Source: Euphorbia lathyris (taxonomy: Eukaryota > Streptophyta > Magnoliopsida > Malpighiales > Euphorbiaceae). Taken from it: a stretch of DNA of 64,000 nt. Below are positions 35,157 through 45,856 of the stretch, one piece after another (positions within the stretch are counted from its first letter, which is position 1; each line of letters opens with the position of its first letter). The notes under the pieces were generated by a model that had not been told where the DNA came from, searched no databases, and saw only the letters and a list, made by a program, of their open reading frames with translations. Where the stretch lies: NCBI RefSeq assembly GCF_963576675.1, contig NC_088913.1, positions 83,885,001-83,949,000 of the forward strand, read 5' to 3'. A program made the position numbers and the translations under genes.

Positions 35157-35587
35157 ATATAGCTTAGTCAATGTTTAGAACTTAGAATAGAATCTTTCCT
35201 CATATGTTTTTGCTTAATCTATGACAAGTACCATTTTCTCAACTTGGCTGATAAAATTGAACAAACAAATTAAGAAGTAAAACATACTCAGTATACATTA
35301 ACACTAAAATACTTATGTAATAAACTGAGTAACAACATACTTCTAATATTTTTGAAAACTGACTTAAATCCAATTAGCTCAGATCTTGAAAAATCTAACA
35401 TTAAACTAAGTCAGTATACACAAATTTCTTAAGGTTAATTCAATTAAATCTTGGAAGGTTTAGAATTAAGTTAAGACAATATGTGCAACCCTTACGGGGG
35501 AGTTATTTCAAAAATAAATCAATCATGGGGTAACTTATAACTGAGTTCCATAATTATGTATTTTGCCAACATCAAAATGGGGGAGTT
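35157..35587 (+). other. 3' untranslated region and polypurine tract of copia 1
   Basis: AT-rich with scattered ACTCAG motifs and no coding. AAAATGGGGGAGTT at 35574-35587 is the PPT directly before the 3' LTR. Confidence 0.8.
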
Positions 35588-38500
35588 TGTTGAAACACCT
35601 TTCCACAAGATTTTGATTTGACAAAATCATCCATGACTAAGAGGCAATTAAATTTAAATGCTTTGATTTAATTGTACTAATGTGTTTGTTCAATATTGAG
35701 TGCAAAAATATATATATAAAGTTAGACAGGGCAAAAGTCAGCATAAGCCAAGCTGAGTGGAACAGAACTCAGCATGAAAGAATAGAAGCTGAGTGGAGTA
35801 GAACTCAGTATCAGAAGTCTCCTTCAAAGTTGCCAGAACGAAGCTGACTAAATTAGAAGACTCCTTCAGAATTGTATAAACAGAACGGAGCTGACTAAGA
35901 AGGAACTCAGCATGGAAGTTGAACATTCGAAGATAACGAATGAAGCTGAGTGACAGTCAGGATAGCACGAAGGATCCGTTCTGTAACCCCCTCACTTGGA
36001 TCACATGATATCTCACACAATATCAGTTATAGACATGCTTTCAATTCTCAATCATATAAACTTCAATCTCATATAAACTTTACATATTATACATAAGAGA
36101 AAGCATTTACAATACACGTTTAAGTCATTATCCTACATAGAGGATTTACAAAACAAAAGTACACCACAAGACTCCAAAATGCCTAGATGAGAATGGACTG
36201 ACACTGCCGGTGCGACCTTAAACAAGAAGAACTCCTCCTAACCTGTAAAATCTGTTGGCAAGGGGTGAGCTGCCTACTCAATAATCATATTACGCATATA
36301 TGTATACAAAAGTAATGTAAAGAGCACAAATCAAAATATATCATCAATACCAAGTTAGAATTTATTCACCTGTTTCACTTATTATAGTAATACTTATTTT
36401 AGAAAGGCCTTGCTGTACTTAAACAATATATATAAAATGGTCCTTGGGCCCAATCTGTATTCCGGCTCACTAAATTCGGAATACAATCATCTGTGCTACG
36501 GAGGAGTTACACTCAACTCACGTACTCATATATCTCAACACATGTGCTTCCGGCTCACAATATTCGGATAGCACTCTCAACTTGGACCATTTCACATATC
36601 CATCTAAGCAAGCTCATATTCATTTATAATCCAACCATTATTCAGTTCCAGTATGTGCACAAGGCTCAACATGCCGTATTCACTCATAACACTGCAACAT
36701 ACTCAATCATATCACTTTCTTATCAATCATGACGTATCACAAACACTCAAACATTATCCACATCATTCACATCAGATTCAACCACATCTCACACTCAGCA
36801 AGTCACAAGGCACAATACAGTCATACACATATATAAGCAATATGCTTACCGTCGCACTTGGTTCGATCTATTCAACACGATCGGGTGTGCGTTCAGTTGC
36901 ACCTTGCCCTCCTAATGTCACATAACATTTATACAATTAGCCTTAACATAAACTTAATAAAAATATAAACTAATGAATGCTATATGATTTACAAGACACT
37001 AACTCCATAAAGTTCATGCAATCTAATCCTTTTGTCTTAGATCATCACATGACCTACTTGCACACATTCTGCCATAACTTTCTCTATATTAATCCAAATG
37101 CCCTGATTCTTGAACCTACTGAAACTAGACATATATGGGTATAACATATCCAACATTCACTTTAATATCACTTCTACACAATATATGGCATGCAAAATTA
37201 TTCTGTCATGTTTCCAGCCAAGAAACAGACTATCCAGATTTGCATCTACCATAATGCACTCAACCTATCTCACACTAAACACAATGGATTGCCAAAAACT
37301 TTTACAGACATATACTTCAAGTAGTTAGGAACACTTTTGTATAAATAACCTTTCTCAAATTATGAATCTAAGGTCCTCAAAATGCTACATCAACATGGCT
37401 GCCTCACATGACATTCAATTTCGAGGCAGTCATGTTCCATCTAGGTTTTCTTCATCTATATATGGAATTAAAGTCCCATAATTTACAGAGGGTTTCATAA
37501 CACATATAGAAACATATGTTATTCTTTATATATCTTCAAATTCGAAGAATATCAATGAAAAACATGCTCCAAAATGACTGAAAGCAGTACCCTAGATTTC
37601 TGTTTAGGGCACTTGATACATATCTTTCATTTGGACAGCCTATAACCACTTTAAACAATACCAAAACTCAACAAACTCCATCACAACTCATCCACAACAA
37701 ATCCTATGATCATACCTCGGTATTTCAGAATCTCAAACTCATAGAAAACAAGCTAAAACAACATACTAACCTTCAACTCGTGTCTATCACCTAGTATGCT
37801 TCCTCACTTGACTTGTTTGACTCGAAAATGGAAGAAATTGGAAGAGTTTTCTTTGGAGAGGTTTAGGGTATGAACAAGGAAGGTTTTGCTGAAGCTTTGG
37901 TCGAAATTGTGGCTGGAATAGATAAAGAATGAGTTGTGCACATCATTTGGCAAATGAAGAGGTGTATTTTGTCTTAATATTGGGGTGACACCTCGTGCTT
38001 GCTCACAAACCTCAAATTCAGCCCTCCTAAAGTGTAACTTAATCAATTTAGGACATATGAATTCATTCATTCATTCATTTAAGTCCTAACTCAATTAACC
38101 AATCGTTACATCTTAACGATACACTAATCGTCTACTAATCGCACGGTAATCGCATTATGCATATGAAACTTCTAATGACAATGCGATGAATCTAAAATGT
38201 ATGTATTCAATCATGAAAACATATATGAATGTGGAAAGATGTATATGTTAGGGTTTTAGGGATGTTACACGTTCACTAAAGGACAAAGTCTGCCAATCTT
38301 CTGCACCAATAATTGAAGCCTCAAAAATACACAGAAGACTAATTCCAAGAAACATGGGTCAATGGATTATTGGTAAAAGACAACTGCCACAAAAAGACAA
38401 GTCTGTAGGAAGAAGACAAGGCTGACACCTGAAGAAAACAGATGACAGGATTGGCCTGCAAAACTGAAGGTGACCAGAAGCTGTCTACTAAAAGAGCCGT

Positions 38501-39326
38501 TTTGGAATCAACGGACACACCAAATTCAAACGGTCTAATCTCCAGAATTCATCTATAAAATGGACAAGGATTTCACTTGGACATTTGCCGAATTACAAAG
38601 GAGAAAAATCCAAGAGAGAAATCTTCAAAGCACTCAAATACAAAGATCTTACACCAAATCTTTTATTCTTTGTGTAAATGCTAGATTGATTGTTGTGTAA
38701 TCATCTAAAGTGTTCTTCTGTTGAGAAAGAACAAGTTTATCAATTGTAATATTGAGAGTGTATGCTGAGTGCTTGGTTGTAAGCATTCAGTGGTAGAAAA
38801 ATCTAAGTGCTGGGTTGTAGTACTTAGTAGGAGTTGAGTAGACGAATAGAGGACGTACTCTTGCATACTCACTGCCTTGTAAAGGGTTTGTGCTCTACCT
38901 TGAAAGAGCTCAGTATTGGATTGAAAATCCCAGGAGGAACTAGGGACTGGACGTAGGCAGAGAGGCCGAACCAGGATAAGTCGTGTTGAGTAACTTCTAA
39001 ACTCTTTCTCTCAATATATATATATATATATATATATATGCATGTGTTGCTTGTGATATTTACTCAGCATATAAATTGTTAAAACTGAAACTGAGTAAAT
39101 CTGAGTGCTGAGTTGGAAGCTGACCTCTCAAGAGTCAATTCCCAACTCTCAAGTCAAGCAGTCTTAGTCAGCATAGAACTAAAACTGTCAGACTAATCAA
39201 TCGGCCGAGCTGACCAACACGCTGAGTTAACAAACTCTTAAAATAACATTAAGTCAGCATAATTAAAAGCGAAAAAGTTACATTAGTTCCTATCCCCCCC
39301 TTGGAACTAATTACTAGGGACCAACA
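35588..39326 (+). repeat. 3' LTR of copia 1, interrupted by a solo LTR
   Basis: Matches the 5' LTR over 35588-35981 and 38275-39326, about 1446 bp once the 2288-bp insertion and its duplication are removed. About 14 substitutions from the 5' LTR by eye, and a shorter TA repeat at 39015-39039. Confidence 0.95.
35982..38269 (-). mobile_element. Solo LTR, probably of a Tekay-type chromovirus
   Basis: 2288 bp with TGTAAC...GTTACA ends and a 5-bp duplication CGTTC (35977-35981 and 38270-38274). No PBS, PPT or coding follows. In minus orientation it starts TGTAACATCCC, usual for Tekay/Del LTRs, and ends GGGGGTTACA. Family and strand are judged from these ends only. Frames inside (for example 36493-36925) show no domain. 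Confidence 0.8.
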
Positions 39327-39331
39327 CAAAA

Positions 39332-39890
39332 GGCATTCTCAAGCTCCACCCAAGCAATTTCGAGTTATATCTTATGAACTCGCCAAGGCCAAAATAAAAA
39401 CTCGGTGCGATCATCAAAAAGGTGTTTAAACTCGAGTTTCCAAAAACTAACCACTAAAAAGCCACCCACATTACAACCCCCCTCCGGGTTCGTTTTTAAT
39501 ATTGCCTAAACCATAACATAAGAGGAAAAACCCGGATGAAAATTCAAACTCAAAGTGACTTCGAGTAAGTGCAAAGGGGAGTGCAAAAACACCGACCCAC
39601 CAAAATTTGAGCGTAAAAGTGAAATCCCTTGGTGAGGTACTGTCGGATTCTCGAAAGATAATCGACCCCCGTTAATATTGCCTATTAAATTTGATCATGG
39701 ATGTTTCAAACAAGTTTTGGTCACTCATTTGTTTGCGTAGGTACTTGCCGAAAACTTTGCATAAAACTGTAGCTTCGGAATCACGCACTTGGTAAAACCA
39801 ACCGACGGTTTGTTTCTTAATAATCTCAATCCCTTGTCTTTCGATTTCTTTTACTTGAGGACAAGTAAAACTTTAAAGTCCGAGGAGGTT
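39332..39890 (+). other. 3' end of the Athila derivative interior, with polypurine tract
   Basis: No coding. The last 50 bases read CTTGAGGACAAGTAAAA then a purine-rich GTCCGAGGAGG (39879-39889). This is the conserved arrangement before Athila 3' LTRs. Confidence 0.8.
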
Positions 39891-41598
39891 TGATAGGGGC
39901 GTTTCGTCCCTATCTTTTAGCGTGATTTACGGTCTAATTCTAGATGAAATAAATAAGTTTAATTACAAAAATAGAGTGTTTTAATAAAATAACGAAATAA
40001 AAATAAATTCCGTACTTTCGGTTAATTTTCCTTATTTTTTATTAATTTAGAAAATAAAACGTCAAGCTAACTCGGATCTCGAGAATTGTATTTCAGGTAC
40101 GAGCAAGAAGCGAAAATCGACCGACATACGCGGGGCGTATCACCCTTCATGCAGGGCGTGGAACACTTGGTCAGAAATAATTGTTCTATCCACAGGCACC
40201 ACGTGGGATCTAGTCACCGATACGCGGGGCGTATCAACCACCACGCGAGGCGTGTGACATATGTCAGAAATGATAAGGCCCAATCATGTATGTCGGACTG
40301 CATGGTCTCCTAAGTCAACCATCATTACACGAGGCATGTTTTAGGATACGCAGGGCGTACATGGTGTATTTCGAGCTCTTCAAAGCTAGGAGCTCAAACA
40401 CGCGCGGCATATATCAGTTTACGCGGGGCGTGGTTGAGACAACAAATTCTGCAATTGGTCCACAGACAAGAAATTATTGACGGAATGGGCTAACACGCGG
40501 GGCGTCCCCTACCTTACGTGCGGCGTGTCATGGGCAAACTGCAGAAATAATATAGCTCTATGCTTGTATTTTGTGAATTTATAATTTTACCCCTAGCTTG
40601 ATGTGTATAAATAGGAGTGACTAGCACTCATTTGAGGAGAGATTTTGTTGTATAGTTTTATTTTGAGATTAGAGAGAGCACAAACTCTATCACCTTGAGA
40701 GCTTGTTCGTTCATTCCGACATTCCGTCAAAGTTCCATTCCATCTTCGTTCACCAAGCTCGAGAGTTCCACCTCCAAGTCCTAAGAGACAGCTTTGAGTC
40801 CGGTTAGCTAGTTCCGAGGGCGAACTCTTCCCTTTTCACTTGCTAATTAGCTTGTACTCTTCCTATGTACTAGGCTTGGTTGTATTCCATATTTACATTT
40901 TCCACATTTATAATTTATGATTTACAATTTCTACTTCTTTATATGTGTTAATGTTTGCTACTTGTTTTGATATTCGGAAGTGATTATTGTGTAGGAGGAC
41001 GCGATTTTCGACGCCATTCGGGCTATCTTTAGGGAGTCATATAAGTGTTGCCTTACCGGAAGTGACAAACCGGAAATCGTAGGAATTGACAAGCCACGGA
41101 ACTGACGGGCCCTAATTTCTGACCCCAAGCATTAGACACGCCTTGACTAGGAACCACGTAGTCTAAGTACTTCACGGGTCAGTCACACTACACATAGTCG
41201 TCATTGCAAGAGTAAACCGTTAACCGTTTAAGTTTAGAATAATTGTGTATCATATTTATAACTTATCACCATTCATATCACTTCGTAGAGTTTTTGTGAC
41301 GTAAATCTGTCTCACTAATAGCTTAGGAGTAGTTTGTAGTTGGTTCCCATATCAACCCCAAAGTATTCACCGCTTAGATAATGTATAAAACCGAGTCGTC
41401 TAATACTTGCAGTTATAAATCCCGCGGATTCGATACCCGGTCTTAACCGGATTATTACTTGATACGACGGGGTACACTTGCCCCTAAGTCGTAGCGTCTA
41501 GTAGAGATAAAGTAATTAGGAAGATCACATCCATAGCCATAACACACTTATCATAATATATATTCCGTAAAAACAACCACTAGACGAAACGTACATCA
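39891..41598 (+). repeat. 3' LTR of the Athila derivative
   Basis: 1708 bp, same length as the 5' LTR. Several dyads have decayed by CpG transitions relative to the 5' copy (for example at about 40150, 40325 and 40398). It ends at 41598, followed by GTAAC. Confidence 0.96.
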
Positions 41599-41603
41599 GT
41601 AAC

Positions 41604-42237
41604 CTTTGGCAATTGACCCCCTTTCGAATAAACGCCACGTACTGGACACGCGGGACGTGCCCTAGGGCACGCCTCGCGTATCCTCGGGGAGTTGTGAATT
41701 ACAACTCCCCATGGCAGCTTTTTCCTTCTCCACTCTTCCCACTTCCCCATATATCTTTCCCACTTCCACACTCCACCTCCTCTCACCTCCAATCACATCA
41801 CCTCCTTTCAAATTCAAATCCTTTCTCCTTCCCTCTTCATTAATTTCATTTAAATTACCCTCTTAATTACACTTAAACAAAAAAATAATAACACCATTAA
41901 ACACTCATTAATACAACCATAACCCACCAAATTAAAATAAAAAAAACCGAAAAACTCCTTGAAAAACCAAAAAACTATTTCAACTTCCGTCCTCTACGCG
42001 AGGCGTACTCCCAGACACGCCCCGCGTAAGAGGCAATTTCTCGCGTAAAATAAGCTCAGGAGGTGGGATACGCGTGGCGTGGCCCCTTCACGCCTCGCGT
42101 ACCCCTCTGGGAATCCGAGTTTCACTTGGATTCCCACTCCTCCCCTATAAATACCCCTCATTTCTTTCATTCTTCTTCCTCACAACTCATTCAAACTTCC
42201 CCTACTCTTCTTCTACTCTTTCTCTCTAACTCCCATT
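41604..42237 (+). promoter_or_regulatory. Candidate promoter of the Athila ORF1-like gene
   Basis: Continuation of the element A spacer. Dyads of the ACGC-NNN-GCGT type occur at 41647-41659, 41669-41679, 41995-42007 (perfect TACGC-GAG-GCGTA), 42017-42027, 42069-42080 and 42090-42100. TATAAATA is at 42146-42153, then a CT-rich leader reaches the ATG at 42238. Both the spacing and the dyads match the Athila LTR promoter. Activity is inferred. Confidence 0.55.
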
Positions 42238-43140
42238 ATGACACGAAGCAAACGTCCCACTGCCGAGCGTCCCCCACGGGCCACTCGTGCCCGTACCGCC
42301 CGCACCCAAAATCAACAACTACGCCAATCACCACTGCCCCCCGAACGGGAGGAAACACCGCCACTCACCCGCCAATACCGGGCTCCCTTTCACCTCCTCA
42401 CCGAGGTAGAGGCCCAATTCTACCAAACACTCTCCGCTGCCCACATCATGGAGCTCCCGTACATTGATCGTAGCATTCTTGATCGCTACAATGTTGGAGG
42501 TGCCTTCGAGGACCGCCTCCGTGCTCTCAATTGGCTCGATCATTATCGGGCACGCCACCACGTCTACTCTTCGTTAGTTTTGGAATTCTACACCTCCCTA
42601 GAATCCAACAATGTTCCGAGAGCCGTGCTCTTTAACTTCCGCCTTCACAACCGACCTTTCACCATTGACACCCAATGGCTCCGCAATCATTTCACCAAAC
42701 AAGCGGAGGCGGGCATTGCACATTGGCCCGAGGGTGTCTCCCTTCGTGAGTTTTGGGCCTCCATCACCGGGTCCGATGACTACGATATCTCCAACCTCCG
42801 CCCGGCGTGCATCCACAACCCAATCCTCCAACTTCTCCACCGGTTCATATCCTTCTACTTCTCGGGGAAGTCCGAGTCCACCAAGGTCAACAAGCATGAG
42901 CTTTTGGCCCTCTACTGTTGTGCCAACGGGCTTGCTTACGACCTTTCCTACCTCGTGGCCGTCCAACTCCACTACATGCCTACCCGAAAACGTGGCAAAA
43001 TCGGGTTGGGCCATCTCATCACCATCTTCACCACTTCCGCTCTTGGCGAAGCCGCCCTTAATCGCCTTCCAAGTCTTGAATGTTCAACCTTGCTTCTTTG
43101 TTCAAAGGCCATTTTCTATTTCTACCACTTAGTTAGATAG
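42238..43140 (+). CDS. Athila ORF1-like protein, 3' truncated
   Basis: 300 codons starting MTRSKRP. A basic, Pro-rich N-terminus of about 60 residues is followed by a globular part. The arrangement LDRYNVGGAFEDRLRALNWL, then LEFYTSL and FRLHNRPFTI, agrees with the ATHILA ORF-1 family (PF03078), whose function is unknown. Similar domains occur in plant accessory proteins such as ORF3 of the copia elements. No stop breaks it. Homology appears to end at about 43110, where the sequence changes character, so the C-terminus is lost at a breakpoint. It belongs to element A, downstream of the gag at 7585 once the insertions are removed. Confidence 0.75.
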   Translation: MTRSKRPTAERPPRATRARTARTQNQQLRQSPLPPEREETPPLTRQYRAPFHLLTEVEAQFYQTLSAAHIMELPYIDRSILDRYNVGGAFEDRLRALNWLDHYRARHHVYSSLVLEFYTSLESNNVPRAVLFNFRLHNRPFTIDTQWLRNHFTKQAEAGIAHWPEGVSLREFWASITGSDDYDISNLRPACIHNPILQLLHRFISFYFSGKSESTKVNKHELLALYCCANGLAYDLSYLVAVQLHYMPTRKRGKIGLGHLITIFTTSALGEAALNRLPSLECSTLLLCSKAIFYFYHLVR

Positions 43141-43967
43141 ATAGATTGAAATATGTGATTCATAGGGGAGGACCAAAAAATGAAGTTCAAACATGGAAAT
43201 TACAAAGAAGGCATCAGTATATATGGACTTTTCAACTCCCTTTAACTATCTATCTATCAAACACTACTTAGAAAATGCTCAATCAGCCACATATAATCAC
43301 AAAACAAAGAAATTAGAGGCATTTAATTTGTTCAAGACTTACAATAGAACTTCCTATAGAGAAGAATGACATGCATGAGGAATCTGATAACACTTCAGAA
43401 CTCAAATTGGATGGAATCAGATTTGAACTAGAGTAGCAGTAGCAGTGTCGAGTTTGCCTCTTCCTCTTCCTCTTCATCGACTGCTTCCAGGAAGGCATAA
43501 CAGAGTTCTTAAGTGGAATGTATGAATAAATCTTTGAGCACCATTAAAGAGATTGGAAAGGAGAAAACATGAAATTAGGTCACCGGAGAAGGAAGAGGAG
43601 ATGAAAGGAGTAGAGGCGATTAGCGAAAGCTAGGTTGCAACCGGTGGATTTTAAGAGATATAAAGAGAATTTTTTTTCTGTGGAAGGTGATTGAGCACTG
43701 TTAAAGAGATTGGGAAGGAGAAAACATGAAATTAGGTCGCCGGAGAAGAAAGAGGGGATGAAAGGACCAGAGGCGAAGCGGAAGCTAGGTCGCCGACGGT
43801 GGATTCTAAGAGAGATAAAGAGAAATTTTTTTTCTGGGGAAGGTGAAAGTAGAGGAAGGACACACGTGAAACTGCCACTAAATCTGTTATCAAATCGTGA
43901 TTGTAATTTTAGAGTCTTTTTAATATTAAATATATTAATTAACAGGTGTTGTAAAATGAGTGGCTGT
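43141..43967. other. Unassigned sequence right of element A
   Basis: Not recognisable as a retroelement. It contains an imperfect inverted repeat (TTAGTTAGATAGATAG near 43130 and CTATCTATCTAT near 43245) and a tandem duplication. A minus-strand frame at 43313-43498 and the CTCCGGCGACC-type text on the minus strand recall plant gene leaders, but no domain or splice structure supports a gene. Confidence 0.4.
43534..43846. repeat. 157-bp tandem duplication
   Basis: Units start TTGAGCAC at 43534 and 43691 and contain AAAGAGATTGG and GGAGAAAACATGAAATTAGG. The two differ at roughly a tenth of positions. Confidence 0.85.
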
Positions 43968-45323
43968 TGTTGGTCCCTTGTAAGGTTGCAAATATAGTTC
44001 CAAGGGGGGGTTAGGAATTATTTTACCTTTTTTTAAAATAATTTGGGCAGATTTCTTTTCTTTAAGAAAAGTTTATAAAACAGCGGCACTTAACACTCAG
44101 CAAGACACTGGCTTAGTCAACTAGTGACTAGGACAGCTTCGTTGCTTAGGTCAGGAAATAGCACTTAGAGTCTATTCCTGAACCTGCTCGTTTGTAGCGC
44201 ACAACTCATCTTGACCTCTTTTACTTGGTCAGTTTTAGTTTGTTTTAAGCAAGCAATATAAATAAGGAGTTAAGGTTTAAGAAAACTTCACTCAGCAGAT
44301 TTATCCAGGTTCGGCTTCTTCTAAGCCTACGTCCTGTCCCCGGAACACTTCCGAGATTTCAAATCCTCTACTGAGCTCTTTAAAGGTAGAGCCTCAAACC
44401 TTTTACAATATCAACAATTGAGTATGACAAGAGTACCTTCCTCTATACTTCTACTCAATCCTAATCTCTCCGCTGAGTACTTAAAACCGAGTACTCAGCC
44501 TCTCCTTTCTACTTCTAGAAATGATAAAAAATTTTGTCCTAAACAACAATTGCTAGAACACCTTAGATGATTTGAAAAACAATCACTCTAGACTTTTACA
44601 CAAATGAATAGACTTTGTAGTGTAAGAAATTTGCTTTGCTTCTTGCTTGCAGAACTTGTAGAGATTTGGTCAGCGTAATGGCTTGATCAAGTTCTATGTA
44701 GAATGTGGATTCTGAATGGACTATTTATAGAGAGCTGTGAGAGCTTCTGGTTATTTCGAATTTCGAAATAACCGTTGGAGACAAACGGCTACAGGTCGCT
44801 TTCACTTAGTCTGCCAGCAGTTCTCGTTAGCCAATCAGATTCCAGCGTCTTCTGTTCTTCGGTCAGTGAGTCAGTATGTTCCACCATTTTGGGTAATGTC
44901 AACCAGACAGCTTGTTGTGTCTTCTGACCTTTACCTAATGAGGAAATACTTTGTCTGGAAGCTGTCTTATGGTCAGTAGCTGTCCTGCATGTTTTGTCGA
45001 GACAGCTCAGCAGCTTCATACCGAAGTTTTCTACGTGGATCTTCTCGATCCTTCTTTACTCAGCATGCGTTTCGTCACTTTAACGGCGACGTTTTGGAGA
45101 TACGCGGGCTGAGTGATCTTTGGCTTGTTTGACTTGGGCCTTGATTTCCATATAGGGCTTGAGCCTTATGATCTTTATGTCTTATGATAAATTATAAACT
45201 CAACATTGAACAAACACATTAGTAACACTAAATCAAAGCATTTAAACTTAGTGTGTTATAGAATATTTACTTTCACTTAATTAATTTTGTCAAATCAAAA
45301 TCCTGTGGAAAGGTGTTTCAACA
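43968..45323 (-). repeat. 3' LTR of copia 3
   Basis: 1356 bp. Bounded by the GCTGT duplication on the left and the PPT on the right. Confidence 0.96.
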
Positions 45324-45338
45324 AACTCCCCCATTTTG
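45324..45338 (-). other. Polypurine tract of copia 3
   Basis: Minus-strand AAAATGGGGGAGTT, identical to that of copia 1. The 500 bp between it and ORF3 (45339-45856) are untranslated, with no gene seen. Confidence 0.9.
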
Positions 45339-45856
45339 ATGTTGGCAAAACTAATCAGCAAGGAACTCAGTATGAGCTCCCCCATGATAGTTGACCTTTT
45401 TAATTAAGTGAACTCCCCCGTAAGGATAGAACTACTGACTTAGTTTTATTCTAAACATTCTAAGGTTTAGCTGAATAAGCCTAAGATCAGTTTTCAGTTA
45501 TAGGTCAGCTTATGGGTCATATTCTATTTTACTCGGTATTCAGCGGAAGTGATGTATAGTGACGGAGCGCTGAGTAAATCATTTGTTCAATGGTTTATAT
45601 TTGACAAGTTCAAACATTTATATGCAGCATGCATTTATATAATACTTGGCATTTGATGGATGAATAATCAATAATTTAAATTCGAATGCAAGTATTTCAG
45701 AAGTTAGGCATATTGTTTAAAACAAAACAACAAACAAGAAAAACATTACAAAACAAGATAACGAAATAACAAAATAAACTTCTTCTTCCTAACTCCTAAC
45801 ACTCTAGTTTCTTTCACTTAGAGTCTCTAGTTTATTTCACTTAGAGTTCCTTCTCC

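Larger units (their letters stand above)
13271..39326 (+). mobile_element. Copia 1: SIRE/Maximus-like Ty1/copia element, split by nested insertions
   Basis: Bounded by TGTTGAAACA...GGGACCAACA LTRs and the 5-bp duplication CAAAA (13266-13270 and 39327-39331). Order: LTR, initiator-Met PBS, gag, protease-integrase-RT-RNase H, a separate ORF3, PPT, LTR. That order and the sequence signatures fit the SIRE (Maximus) lineage. It is broken by a reverse Athila-like LTR with copia 2 inside ORF3 and by a solo LTR in the 3' LTR. LTRs differ at about 1% by eye. Stops and frameshifts occur in all three genes. Confidence 0.95.
8999..41598 (+). mobile_element. Non-autonomous Athila derivative (LARD-like), split by nested insertions
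   Basis: Both LTRs are 1708 bp, start TGATAGGGGC and end ACATCA. They are flanked by the same 5-bp duplication GTAAC (8994-8998 and 41599-41603). A tRNA-Asp-type PBS follows the 5' LTR and a purine tract precedes the 3' LTR. Without the 26-kb copia 1 insertion the element is about 6.5 kb. Its interior has only a gag-tail remnant, a GC tandem array and non-coding DNA, with no pol. It therefore needed enzymes from an autonomous Athila. By eye the LTRs differ at roughly 40 sites, nearly all transitions, without indels. Confidence 0.95.

Noticed and set aside
36493..37328. Frames within the solo LTR
   Set aside because: No recognisable product; AT-rich LTR sequence.
43313..43498. Minus-strand 61-codon frame as a small gene
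   Set aside because: Low complexity basic start, no homology that I recognise, no regulatory context.
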